In this document: positions 6,898 through 16,715 of the stretch, piece by piece | Numbering within the stretch: the stretch's first letter is position 1 | How the letters are laid out: each line of letters starts with the position of its first letter | DNA from: DASVHS01 sp036001325 | GTDB lineage: Bacteria; Acidobacteriota; Thermoanaerobaculia; Gp7-AA8 | Assembly: GCA_036001325.1 (NCBI GenBank) | Contig: DASYUK010000292.1 | Location: 1 to 20,473 of the forward strand | Direction: 5' to 3' | DNA length: 20,473 nucleotides | Notes under the pieces: model-generated | Database searches by the model: none | The model's input: the letters and a program-made list of their open reading frames with translations, nothing else | What the model was told of the DNA's origin: nothing | Translations under genes and position numbers: made by a program

Positions 6898-6916
6898 GCA
6901 GCGCCCCTCCGCGTTG

Positions 6917-9523
<2,607 letters not shown>

Positions 9524-9530
9524 ACGGAGA

Positions 9531-12038
9531 TTAGATATCCAGGTTCTTTACATTCAGGGCATTGTCCTGGATGAACTCGCGTCGCGGGTCTACCTGATCG
9601 CCCATCAGAATCGTGAAGATGAGATCCGCAGCAACGCCGTCCTCGATCGTGACCTTGAGGAGACGACGCGTCTGCGGATTCATGGTTGTTTCCCAGAGCT
9701 GATCCGGATTCATCTCACCCAGACCTTTGTAGCGCTGGATGGTGAGCCCCTTCTCGGCGAGCTTGAAGATCTCATCGAGCAACTCGTCGATGTTGTGATA
9801 GGTCGTGACAACGTCGGCGTGCTTCACCGTATACGGTGCCAGGCCAAATGCCGCGAGCTGCTCGTAGGACTTCGCGGTCTGACGGAACTCGTAGGTGGAC
9901 AGCAGTTCGTTGTTGATCACGATGCGCTTGCCCGTGCCGTTGCCGCCGACCACGAATTGAATGATCGGCGTCTCGGTGACCTCGTCGGTCATCTGACGGA
10001 CATGTTCGAAGCCGGCCGCGCGGAGTGCGGTCTCCAGCGCGGTCATGCGATCGGCGTCGGCGAGCGCCGTGCGATCGGAGAATCCATTCGCCAGCAACGC
10101 ATCGATCGCCGCGCGCGGAATGTTGTGCACCTTTCGCGCGTGATTGCGGTACTCATCCATGCGCTGCACCATGTTGATGAGTGCATCACCGTGGATCGAC
10201 ATCCCGCCCTGCGGCGTGATCTCGACCGATTCCGCAATACGGTTCAGCAGAAACCGCGACTTCTCGCCCTCGTCCTTGAGGTACGTGTCCTTCTTCCCCT
10301 GCGTGACCTTGAAGAGTGGCGGCTGGGCGATGAAAAGGTGGCCGCGCTGGATCACTTCCTTCATGTGTCGATAGAAGAAGGTGAGGATCAGCGTGCGGAT
10401 GTGCGATCCATCGACATCGGCGTCGGTCATGATGATGGTCTTGTGATAGCGGAGGCGGGCGATGTCGAAATCCCCCGTGCCGATCCCCGTGCCGAGCGCG
10501 GTGATCATCAGCCGGATTTCATCGGAGGAGAGCATCTTGTCCAGACGCGCTTTCTCGACGTTGAGGATCTTGCCCTTCAGCGGAAGCACGGCCTGGAATC
10601 GGCGATCGCGCCCCTGCTTTGCCGAGCCGCCGGCCGAATCGCCTTCCACGAAGAAGATCTCCGAGAACCGCGGATCGCGCTCCTGACAATCGGCGAGCTT
10701 GCCGGGGAGTGAGCTGGAGTCGAGGGCGCCCTTCCGGCGTGTCAGCTCGCGCGCCTTGCGTGCCGCTTCGCGAGCACGTGCGGCATCGATGATCTTGTCG
10801 ACGATCCGCCGCGCCTCTCTCGGATTCTCCTCGAAGTAATTGCCCAACCGCTCGTTGGTCATCTGCTCGACCCACGTCTTCACGTGTGACGAGACGAGCT
10901 TCTCCTTCGTCTGCGAAGAAAACTTCGGATCGCGGATCTTGACGGAGATGACGCAGGTGAGGCCTTCGCGAACGTCATCGCCTTCCAGCGAGAGCTTCGC
11001 CTTCTCCAGCACACCTTGATTCGTCGCATAGCGCACGACGGTGCGCGTCAGTGCCGCTTTGAACCCGACGAGATGCGTGCCACCATCGGTATTCTTGATC
11101 GTGTTGGTGAAGGTGTAGATGTTCTCGGCGTAGCCGTCGTTCCACTGCATCGCGATTTCGATGCCCTCGCCATCTCTCTCGTCGCGAATGAAGATCGGCT
11201 CGTCGTGCAGCGGCGTCTTGTTCTTGTTCAGATCCTTGACGAACGAGACGATCCCGCCCTCGTAGCGAAACTCGTGATGCTTCTCGGTCTCCGATCGCGT
11301 GTCGCGAATCTCGATGTGCACACCGGAGTTGAGAAACGCCAGCTCGCGGAGACGCTGCGAGAGCGTCTCGTAATTCATCTCCGCGACGGAGAAGATCTCG
11401 TTATCGGCCTTGAACGTGACTTTCGTCCCGCGCCGCGTCGTCTTCTCCCCCTTCTCGATCTGCGCGACCGGCACACCACGCTCGTAGCGCTGGCGCCACA
11501 CGAATCCGTCGCGATGAATCTCGAGCTCGAGCCATTCGGAGAGGAAGTTGACGACCGAAACGCCGACGCCATGCAGGCCGCCGGACACCTTGTACGAGTT
11601 GTTGTCGAACTTTCCGCCGGCGTGCAGCTCCGTCATGATCACTTCGGCCGCGGAGCGCCCCTCTTCCTTGTGCATGTCGACCGGAATGCCGCGCCCGTTG
11701 TCTTCGACGGTGACCGAGTTGTCGGGATGAATCGTCACGACGATGCGATCCGCGAAACCGGCCAGGGCTTCGTCGATCGCGTTGTCGACGACCTCGTAAA
11801 CCATGTGGTGGAGGCCCGTGGCATCGTCGGTATCACCGATGTACATGCCCGGGCGCTTGCGCACCGCGTCGAGTCCTTTGAGGACCTTGATGTCTTCTGC
11901 TGTGTAGTTCTCTGCTGCCACGCGAGGCTCGCTTTCTAGGGGCACTTCGACGATTTCTGCGGGTGAGCGGGCGCCGTCGCGGCGGCCGAAAATCTGCGGT
12001 TTTTGCACCGTCGGAATTAACGCAAAATTGTACCGCAT
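9531..12038 (-). CDS. gyrB: DNA gyrase subunit B
   Basis: ATPase/TOPRIM subunit of gyrase. From ATG 12038 it has 835 residues. The GHKL ATPase site shows EVVDNAIDEA (82-91), DNGRG (113-117) and GGLHGVGV (153-160). The TOPRIM metal site shows EGDSAGG (465-471) and DADVDGSH (539-546); LTIQRYKGLGEMNP starts near 765. A long insert at about 610-735 in the TOPRIM/tail region is the Gram-negative-type insertion. The start is debatable: ATG 12038 has an AAAAGG 5 nt upstream and lies 10 bp after the recF stop, but adds about 39 residues with rare TTA and CTA codons before family homology. GTG 11921 (MAAENYTAEDIKVL) would give the usual GyrB N terminus. A TTG at 12089 inside recF is less likely. It is followed by gyrA after 7 bp. 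Confidence 0.98.
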   Translation of the reverse strand: MRYNFALIPTVQKPQIFGRRDGARSPAEIVEVPLESEPRVAAENYTAEDIKVLKGLDAVRKRPGMYIGDTDDATGLHHMVYEVVDNAIDEALAGFADRIVVTIHPDNSVTVEDNGRGIPVDMHKEEGRSAAEVIMTELHAGGKFDNNSYKVSGGLHGVGVSVVNFLSEWLELEIHRDGFVWRQRYERGVPVAQIEKGEKTTRRGTKVTFKADNEIFSVAEMNYETLSQRLRELAFLNSGVHIEIRDTRSETEKHHEFRYEGGIVSFVKDLNKNKTPLHDEPIFIRDERDGEGIEIAMQWNDGYAENIYTFTNTIKNTDGGTHLVGFKAALTRTVVRYATNQGVLEKAKLSLEGDDVREGLTCVISVKIRDPKFSSQTKEKLVSSHVKTWVEQMTNERLGNYFEENPREARRIVDKIIDAARAREAARKARELTRRKGALDSSSLPGKLADCQERDPRFSEIFFVEGDSAGGSAKQGRDRRFQAVLPLKGKILNVEKARLDKMLSSDEIRLMITALGTGIGTGDFDIARLRYHKTIIMTDADVDGSHIRTLILTFFYRHMKEVIQRGHLFIAQPPLFKVTQGKKDTYLKDEGEKSRFLLNRIAESVEITPQGGMSIHGDALINMVQRMDEYRNHARKVHNIPRAAIDALLANGFSDRTALADADRMTALETALRAAGFEHVRQMTDEVTETPIIQFVVGGNGTGKRIVINNELLSTYEFRQTAKSYEQLAAFGLAPYTVKHADVVTTYHNIDELLDEIFKLAEKGLTIQRYKGLGEMNPDQLWETTMNPQTRRLLKVTIEDGVAADLIFTILMGDQVDPRREFIQDNALNVKNLDI

Positions 12039-12048
12039 TATTGCCTTT

Positions 12049-13113
12049 TCAGGGGAAATCTCTCGAGGCCGTAACTCTCCCGTTTTCAATGACTAAGCGC
12101 CGGTGAGGTCCGGCCTCTAACGCATGTAGAAACACCTCCTTCGCCGAGGTCGCAAAAACCTGTGTCGAGGAGGGCAATTTCGACAACAAACGCTGCAGGA
12201 TTTCGAGATCGAGCTCGGCGTCGATGTCGTCGAGCAGAAACAGCGGCGGCTCGTCGAAACGGCGACGAAAAATCTCGAGTTTTGCGAACTTGAGAAACAG
12301 CACCATCGTCTTCAGCTCACCCCCGGAGAGCACCTCGGATGCCGGTCGTCCGTCGACGAGAAATTCGAGAACGTCGCGCTGCGGACCGGAGAGCGACATG
12401 CGCGCGCGGAGCTCGTCGCGACGATTGCGCGGCTCGGGCACGCTCGGCTGATAGGAGAGCTCGACTCTGCTGACGTGATATCCATGCGTGGCGATGACGT
12501 TGGCAAGCGATGCCGCAACTTCACGCGCATAGGCAGCGCGCTTCGCCTGCACCGCCGATCCAAAGGCGACGAATTCTTCATCCCAGGCATCGAGCGATGA
12601 AATCGAATGCTCGTGCAGGAGCGCATTCCGTTGCTTGAGGACGCGCAAGTAACGCGTCAGCTCTTCGAGGTATGCGGCGTCGATGCTGGCGATGCCGCGA
12701 TCGAGAAAGCGGCGCTTCTCCTCTGGTCCGCCGCGGATGATGTCGAGCCGCGCCGCGGAGTACGCGAACACCGTCAAGGCGCGCAGATAGGCCGGCAGCG
12801 CAACGCGCTCGCCGTTGATCAGCAGCACACGCCTTCGCGACTCACCGCCTTCGAGACCGACCGAGACCGTCCGCGTGACGCTGTCGCGACTGACGTTTCC
12901 CGACACGAAGACGTTCGCCGCGGCGAAGCGAAAGAGGCTCTGCACACGGGAGGTGCGAAATGACTTCGTCGTAGCGACGAAGTAGATCGCTTCGATGAGA
13001 TTCGTCTTTCCCTGGCCGTTGCGGCCGACGACGATGTTCGCGGCCGGATGAAAGCTCACCGCGTCCGGGGCGAGATTGCGAAAGTTTTCGGTCGTGAGCT
13101 GCTCGAGGATCAA
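12049..13113 (-). CDS. recF: DNA replication and repair protein RecF
   Basis: SMC/ABC-type ATPase that binds gapped DNA and, with RecO and RecR, loads RecA at stalled forks. The 354 residues are typical. Walker A is GRNGQGKT (30-37). The ABC signature LSGGELK starts at 262. Walker B with the D-loop is FLLDDIDAELD (about 291-301). The start codon is TTG at 13113, overlapping the dnaN stop as TTGA (4 nt), so translation is probably coupled to dnaN. No better upstream start is available, and homology begins immediately (MILEQLTTENFRNL). It is in the conserved dnaA-dnaN-recF-gyrB order. Confidence 0.97.
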   Translation of the reverse strand: MILEQLTTENFRNLAPDAVSFHPAANIVVGRNGQGKTNLIEAIYFVATTKSFRTSRVQSLFRFAAANVFVSGNVSRDSVTRTVSVGLEGGESRRRVLLINGERVALPAYLRALTVFAYSAARLDIIRGGPEEKRRFLDRGIASIDAAYLEELTRYLRVLKQRNALLHEHSISSLDAWDEEFVAFGSAVQAKRAAYAREVAASLANVIATHGYHVSRVELSYQPSVPEPRNRRDELRARMSLSGPQRDVLEFLVDGRPASEVLSGGELKTMVLFLKFAKLEIFRRRFDEPPLFLLDDIDAELDLEILQRLLSKLPSSTQVFATSAKEVFLHALEAGPHRRLVIENGRVTASRDFP

Positions 13114-14240
13114 GCGAGCCGCATCGGCATCACGACGTACAGGTAGTCGTACGGAAGATCATCCGCCGTGTTCGCCGGCCGGCCGATGCACTGGCTGTTC
13201 TCGTCTTTCAGATCGAGCGACACGCTCGGCGTGTCGACCGCACTCAGAAAGTCGGTGACGTACGCTGCGTTGAGGCCGACGTAGAACGGATTACCGGCGT
13301 AGTCGATGGGAACTGTCTCGCGCGCGTCTCCGAGCTCGGGATTCGTCGACGAGACAGTGAGCTTCCCCGGTGCGAAGTCGAAGCGCACGGCACGCGTCCG
13401 CTCATTCGCCACGAGCGAGATGCGGCGAATCGTCGAAAGCAGGCGCTCGCGATCGACCATGACGTGCCGATCGTTGTCGCGTGAGATGACTTCCATGTAG
13501 TTCGGAAAGTTCACATCGATCATCCGCGCCATGAGGCGACGATCAGCGGCTTCGAAGAAGAGCTGGTTCTCGGACACGCCGAACTTGACTGTGCCCTCCT
13601 CGCCGGCCTCCAGACGCAGGATCTCGTCGAGCGCCTTGCGCGGAATCAGAATCGTCAGATCGTTTCCTTTGTGACCCTTACCGTTGCCGCCTTTCGGAAA
13701 GTTTATGAGCGCCATGCGGTGACCATCGGTTGCGACCATCTCCATCTTCTGCGGCTGAATCTTCAGCAGCGCGCCGTTGAGCTGAAACCGTGTCTCCTCG
13801 TGCGTGATCGCGAATTTCACCTTGCCGACCATCGTCTTCAGCTCGTCGAGCGAGATCGCATAGGCGTCGGCTACGTTGACCGTCGGCAGCGTCGGGTAAT
13901 CTTCAGCAGGCAATCCGAGGAGACGGAACTTGGCGGTTCCGGACTCGATGACCATCGAGTTGTTCTCCTGCAGATTCATATGAACGTCGTCATCCGGCAG
14001 CGAGCGCACGATGTCGAACAGACGTTTGGCTTCAATCGTCACACCGCCCGGCGTCGTGATGCGCGCCGCGCACGAACTGAGGATCGTCACGTCGAGATCG
14101 GTCGCTGCGATCTGCAACCGACCATCAGCGGCTCTCAGAAGAACGTTGGACAGAATCGGGATTGTCGATCGTTTCTCGACGACTCCCTGACAAAGCTGCA
14201 GCTCTTTCTGAAGATCCGCTTTGACGACGGTCAGCTCCAT
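13110..14240 (-). CDS. dnaN: DNA polymerase III beta subunit (sliding clamp)
   Basis: Ring-forming processivity clamp that tethers DNA polymerase III and other client proteins to DNA. The 376 residues contain the three expected clamp domains, with recognisable segments KRSTIPILSNVLL near the start, LPAEDYPTLP (about 109-118), ATDGHRMAL in the middle domain, and the C-terminal YVVMPMRLA that lines the client-binding pocket. ATG 14240 has a good Shine-Dalgarno (GAGGA, about 7 nt spacing). It is the first gene of the dnaN-recF-gyrB-gyrA-DUF507 run. A 282-bp gap, a structured repeat and its own promoter candidate separate it from dnaA, which suggests independent transcription. Confidence 0.98.
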   Translation of the reverse strand: MELTVVKADLQKELQLCQGVVEKRSTIPILSNVLLRAADGRLQIAATDLDVTILSSCAARITTPGGVTIEAKRLFDIVRSLPDDDVHMNLQENNSMVIESGTAKFRLLGLPAEDYPTLPTVNVADAYAISLDELKTMVGKVKFAITHEETRFQLNGALLKIQPQKMEMVATDGHRMALINFPKGGNGKGHKGNDLTILIPRKALDEILRLEAGEEGTVKFGVSENQLFFEAADRRLMARMIDVNFPNYMEVISRDNDRHVMVDRERLLSTIRRISLVANERTRAVRFDFAPGKLTVSSTNPELGDARETVPIDYAGNPFYVGLNAAYVTDFLSAVDTPSVSLDLKDENSQCIGRPANTADDLPYDYLYVVMPMRLA

Positions 14241-14522
14241 GGCTCTTCCTCTAAATAGAGTTGTACTTAGTTAGTGGTAGTCGTAGTAAGTCCGCGCGGA
14301 AATTTCCGGCACGCGACGTAAAGCTCTCGAAAGTATAGCAACTCTTCACGGTGCAGAATTGCGAGTTTTTCTGAGGAAAATCGATGGAGAACGGACGGGT
14401 TTTCCGCAGCACGGGTTGCGGACGAAATCGCGACCGTCCTCTTCCACAGCTTTTAGTAGCAATGATCCGCAGGTGTAGCGGCGCGCTTCAGCGCGCCGGC
14501 GCACTAAAGTGCACCGCTACGC
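14241..14522. other. dnaN-dnaA intergenic region (282 bp)
   Basis: No gene is visible. It holds an extended -10 promoter candidate for dnaN (14332-14340), a 12-bp perfect palindrome CGGAAATTTCCG (14297-14308), and TAG triplets at 14272, 14278 and 14284 (exact 6-nt steps, with another at 14268). One weak DnaA-box-like site, TCTTCCACA (7 of 9), lies at 14440-14448, and the cruciform repeat lies at 14472-14523. It could be a secondary origin element, but box density is far lower than upstream of dnaA. Confidence 0.6.
14332..14340 (-). promoter_or_regulatory. candidate extended -10 promoter of dnaN
   Basis: On the minus strand TGC-TATACT gives an extended -10 (TGn plus a hexamer 5 of 6 to consensus). 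No good -35 is found 17 nt upstream, as is common for extended -10 promoters. The start would be near 14325, leaving a leader of about 85 nt before the dnaN ATG. The leader would include the palindrome at 14297-14308. Confidence 0.4.
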
Positions 14523-14523
14523 C
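14472..14523. repeat. cruciform-like repeat with two inner hairpins, abutting the dnaA stop codon
   Basis: An outer stem joins GTAGCGG (14475-14481) with CCGCTAC (14514-14520), extended outward with one T-G pair. Inside are two hairpins: GGCGCGC-TTCA-GCGCGCC (14480-14497, 7-bp stem) and GCAC-TAAA-GTGC (14501-14512). The result is a three-way-junction shape. It ends at the dnaA stop (14523-14525), so it can serve as a terminator or 3' stabiliser of dnaA mRNA. Its form suggests a dispersed REP-like family. Confidence 0.8.
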
Positions 14524-15830
14524 TATCGAAACTGCTTCGCCAGCATGTCCAGCGTTCGCGAGAGATCCGAATCGTCTTCCTTCAACTGCTCGATCTTGTC
14601 GACGGAGTACATCACTGTAGAGTGATGCTTGTCGTTGAAGAGCCGGCCGATCTCCGGATACGACAGATCCGTCAGGTCCTTGCACATGTACATCGCCACC
14701 TGGCGCGGAAAGGCGATCGTGCGCGCGTTCGACTTCGACTTGAGGTCCGCCACCTTTAAGCCATAGTGAGCGGCGACGACTTTCAGGATGTCTGTCGGCG
14801 TGATCGGCTTGTTGTCCTTCGACAGGAGATCCTTCAGCGCCTCACGAGCGAGCTCGATCGTCACGCGGTTGCCGGTCAGCGATGCGAACGCGGCCACGCG
14901 ATTGAGATGACCTTCGAGCTCACGGATATTCGAACGCACTCGCTCGGCGATGAAGAGCGCGACATCGTGTGGCAGATCGATCTTCTTCTCTTCCGCCTTC
15001 TTGCGAAGAATCGCCACTTTCGTCTCGAGATCGGGCGGCTGGATGTCCGCGATGAGTCCCCACTCGAACCGAGAGCGCAAACGCTCTTCGAGCGTCGGAA
15101 TTTCTTTCGGCGGCGCGTCGGATGTGAACACGATCTGCTTCTGCGCTTCGTAGAGCGCATTGAATGTGTGGAAGAACTCTTCCTGCGTTCTCTCCTTGCC
15201 GGCGAGGAACTGAATGTCGTCGAGCAGCAGCGCATCGACCGAGCGATAACGATCGCGGAACGATTGCATCCGGTCGTATCGAATCGACGCGATCAGTTCG
15301 GTGACGAACGAGTCGGCCGACATGTAGACGACGCGCGTCGACGGCTTACGCTCGTGCATCTCGTGACCAATCGCCTGGATCAAATGCGTTTTTCCGAGCC
15401 CGGCGCCGCCATAGATGAAGAGCGGATTGAACGAGCCGCTGGGATTGTCGGCGATCGACTTCGATGCCGACCAGGCGAGCTCATTCGATTTGCCGACCAC
15501 GAACGTAGCGAACCGATACCGCGGATTGAACACCGCCGCCGGCAAGTCATCGCGCGGCGGGGTTGGCGCGACCTGGACGTCGTCGATCGGCGCTTCAGGG
15601 TCGACGATGAAGTGCACCTGGATCCGCTCGGGAGAGATTTCGGAGAGGATGCCGCGGATCTGCGGGCCGTAGCGTTCCCGGATCTCGTCGATGAATCGCT
15701 GCGACGGAACGCTGACATCGACCGTCTCGCCTTTTTGGGCGGCAAAACGGGTTGGAGCAAACCACGTCACATAATCCGCCCTGTCAATCACTTGCTCCAG
15801 CCGGGCGAGAACTTGCTTCCATACGTTCAT
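14523..15830 (-). CDS. dnaA: chromosomal replication initiator protein DnaA
   Basis: AAA+ initiator that binds DnaA boxes, melts oriC and loads the helicase. From ATG 15830 it has 435 residues. Domain I begins at once (MNVWKQVLARLEQVI), with a short domain II around 80-100. The AAA+ core has Walker A GGAGLGKTH (about 141-149), Walker B LLLDDIQF (about 201-208), and box VII ERLRSRFEWG (about 248-258) with the arginine finger. Domain IV ends with the signature NDKHHSTVMYSV (HHSTV at 402-406). Longer in-frame starts upstream lie within the DnaA-box region and lack homology. No clear Shine-Dalgarno precedes the ATG, suggesting weak or specially controlled translation. The upstream region has a predicted promoter overlapped by DnaA-box-like sites, so autoregulation is likely. 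Confidence 0.98.
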   Translation of the reverse strand: MNVWKQVLARLEQVIDRADYVTWFAPTRFAAQKGETVDVSVPSQRFIDEIRERYGPQIRGILSEISPERIQVHFIVDPEAPIDDVQVAPTPPRDDLPAAVFNPRYRFATFVVGKSNELAWSASKSIADNPSGSFNPLFIYGGAGLGKTHLIQAIGHEMHERKPSTRVVYMSADSFVTELIASIRYDRMQSFRDRYRSVDALLLDDIQFLAGKERTQEEFFHTFNALYEAQKQIVFTSDAPPKEIPTLEERLRSRFEWGLIADIQPPDLETKVAILRKKAEEKKIDLPHDVALFIAERVRSNIRELEGHLNRVAAFASLTGNRVTIELAREALKDLLSKDNKPITPTDILKVVAAHYGLKVADLKSKSNARTIAFPRQVAMYMCKDLTDLSYPEIGRLFNDKHHSTVMYSVDKIEQLKEDDSDLSRTLDMLAKQFR

Positions 15831-15998
15831 GGGGCGGGACGGGTTATCTCTTTGAAAATCCACAGCTTTTCCACAGTTGTGGAAAATGTTGTCGTGGAAA
15901 AGGGGTGCGATACTAGCACACGATTTCCACAGGGACAACGCCCCGAAATTCGCTGGAATAACGCTTGATTCGAGCGGCGTTTGGGCCGAGGTCAGATC
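15831..15998. other. probable replication origin (oriC): DnaA-box cluster between dnaA and rpmH
   Basis: Five sites resemble TTATCCACA: AAATCCACA 15856-15864 (7/9), TTTTCCACA 15867-15875 (8/9), TGTGGAAAA 15878-15886 (minus, 8/9), CGTGGAAAA 15893-15901 (minus, 7/9) and ATTTCCACA 15923-15931 (7/9). The two 8/9 boxes face each other with a 2-nt gap, forming a 20-bp near-perfect palindrome. The dnaA/rpmH divergent junction is a classical origin position. No clear long AT-rich unwinding element is seen here; the AT-richest parts are the boxes themselves. The rpmH-proximal third (about 15940-15998) shows no boxes. Confidence 0.85.
15910..15938 (-). promoter_or_regulatory. candidate dnaA promoter with a DnaA box in the spacer
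   Basis: On the minus strand TTGTCC (15938-15933) and TAGTAT (15915-15910) are spaced by exactly 17 nt, and TGC precedes the -10 as an extended element. The start would be near 15903, giving a leader of about 72 nt. A DnaA-box-like site (15923-15931) lies within the spacer and three more lie around or just after the start, consistent with DnaA repressing its own gene. Confidence 0.5.
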
Positions 15999-16133
15999 AT
16001 GAAGCGCACTTTTCAGCCGAACAACCGCCGCCGGAAGCGCACGCACGGCTTCCTCGTCCGCATGCGCGCAAAGGACGGCCAGGCGGTGCTGTCGCGCCGT
16101 CGCCGTAAGGGCCGTAAGCGCCTCGCTGTCTAA
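15999..16133 (+). CDS. rpmH: 50S ribosomal protein L34
   Basis: Small, very basic large-subunit ribosomal protein. The 44-residue translation starts MKRTFQPNNRRRKRTHGFLV, continues RMRAKDGQAVLSRRRRKGRK and ends RLAV, the complete L34 pattern. ATG 15999 has a GAGG (15988-15991) 7 nt upstream. It is the first gene of the plus-strand cluster and divergent from dnaA across the putative origin. The rnpA reading frame begins at or just before its stop codon, so the two are almost certainly co-transcribed and perhaps translationally coupled. Confidence 0.98.
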   Translation: MKRTFQPNNRRRKRTHGFLVRMRAKDGQAVLSRRRRKGRKRLAV

Positions 16134-16155
16134 TCAGGCGCGGCGGTCCGAAGCG

Positions 16156-16497
16156 CTGCCGAAAGAGAAGAGGCTGGCGAAGCGTCGCGAGTTTCTTCAC
16201 GTGTACGAATCGGGCCGCAAGCTTTTCTCGCGCTACTCCGTATTGTTCTTCATCGCGAACGACCTGCCCTACTCCCGAATCGGAATCACGGCGACAAGAA
16301 AGATCGGCAAGTCAAACGTCCGCAATCGGCTCAAGCGTTGGACGCGCGAAGTCTATCGACGGGAGCGCGCCCTCGACGGCCGCGCGCTCGATGTGGTGAT
16401 CAATGTCAAGCCCAACGCAACCGATGCGACCTTCGCCGACTACAGCCGCGACCTCGGCCGCGCGCTGGCGCGAATTGCGGAGCAGAGCGAGACCTGA
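16156..16497 (+). CDS. rnpA: ribonuclease P protein component; non-canonical start suspected
   Basis: Protein subunit of RNase P, which with the catalytic RNA removes 5' leaders from pre-tRNA. The RNR signature is clear (RKIGKSNVRNRLKRWTREVY). Conserved N-terminal sequence LPKEKRLAKRREFLHVYESG begins at 16156, yet no ATG, GTG or TTG exists in this frame between the TGA at 16000 and GTG 16201. Starting at GTG 16201 gives 98 residues and would remove the conserved RREF-V segment that contacts the pre-tRNA leader cleft. I therefore annotate from CTG 16156 (113 residues); CTG 16126, overlapping the rpmH end by 8 nt, is an alternative. It is followed by yidD after 7 bp. The gene identity is certain; the start is not. 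Confidence 0.93.
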   Translation: MPKEKRLAKRREFLHVYESGRKLFSRYSVLFFIANDLPYSRIGITATRKIGKSNVRNRLKRWTREVYRRERALDGRALDVVINVKPNATDATFADYSRDLGRALARIAEQSET

Positions 16498-16504
16498 GAG
16501 ACCG

Positions 16505-16714
16505 ATGCGCGCGATCGCTCTCCTCGTTCTCCGCCTCTACAAGCGCTTCCTCTCGCCGATTCTCCCGCCGATGTGTCGTTTCGAGCCGACGTGCTCGATG
16601 TATATGATGCAGGCCGTCGAGAAGTACGGCTTCCTGCGCGGCGGCTGGTTGGGACTGCGCCGGCTGTCGCGTTGCCACGTCTTCAATCCGGGAGGTTGGG
16701 ACCCGGTTCCCTGA
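16505..16714 (+). CDS. yidD: membrane protein insertion efficiency factor YidD
   Basis: Small membrane-associated protein thought to help YidC insert inner-membrane proteins. The 69-residue translation has the full family pattern: an amphipathic N-terminal helix (MRAIALLVLRLYKRFLSPIL), CRFEPTCSMYMMQAVEKYG with the conserved paired cysteines, GGWLGLRRLSRCHVFNPGG and the terminal WDPVP. ATG 16505 follows the rnpA stop by 7 bp with a weak GAGAG ahead. The yidC ATG comes 1 nt after its stop (16714), so these genes are tightly coupled in the conserved rpmH-rnpA-yidD-yidC order. Confidence 0.97.
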   Translation: MRAIALLVLRLYKRFLSPILPPMCRFEPTCSMYMMQAVEKYGFLRGGWLGLRRLSRCHVFNPGGWDPVP

Positions 16715-16715
16715 A

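Noticed and set aside
11016..11939. Plus-strand open frame opposite gyrB (307 codons)
   Set aside because: Antisense shadow of the conserved ATPase domain of gyrB; no ribosome-binding site or protein family.
14766..15968. A 400-codon plus-strand open frame opposite dnaA and running into the DnaA-box region
   Set aside because: It mirrors dnaA codon structure, contains no domain, and would cross the origin; a composition artefact.
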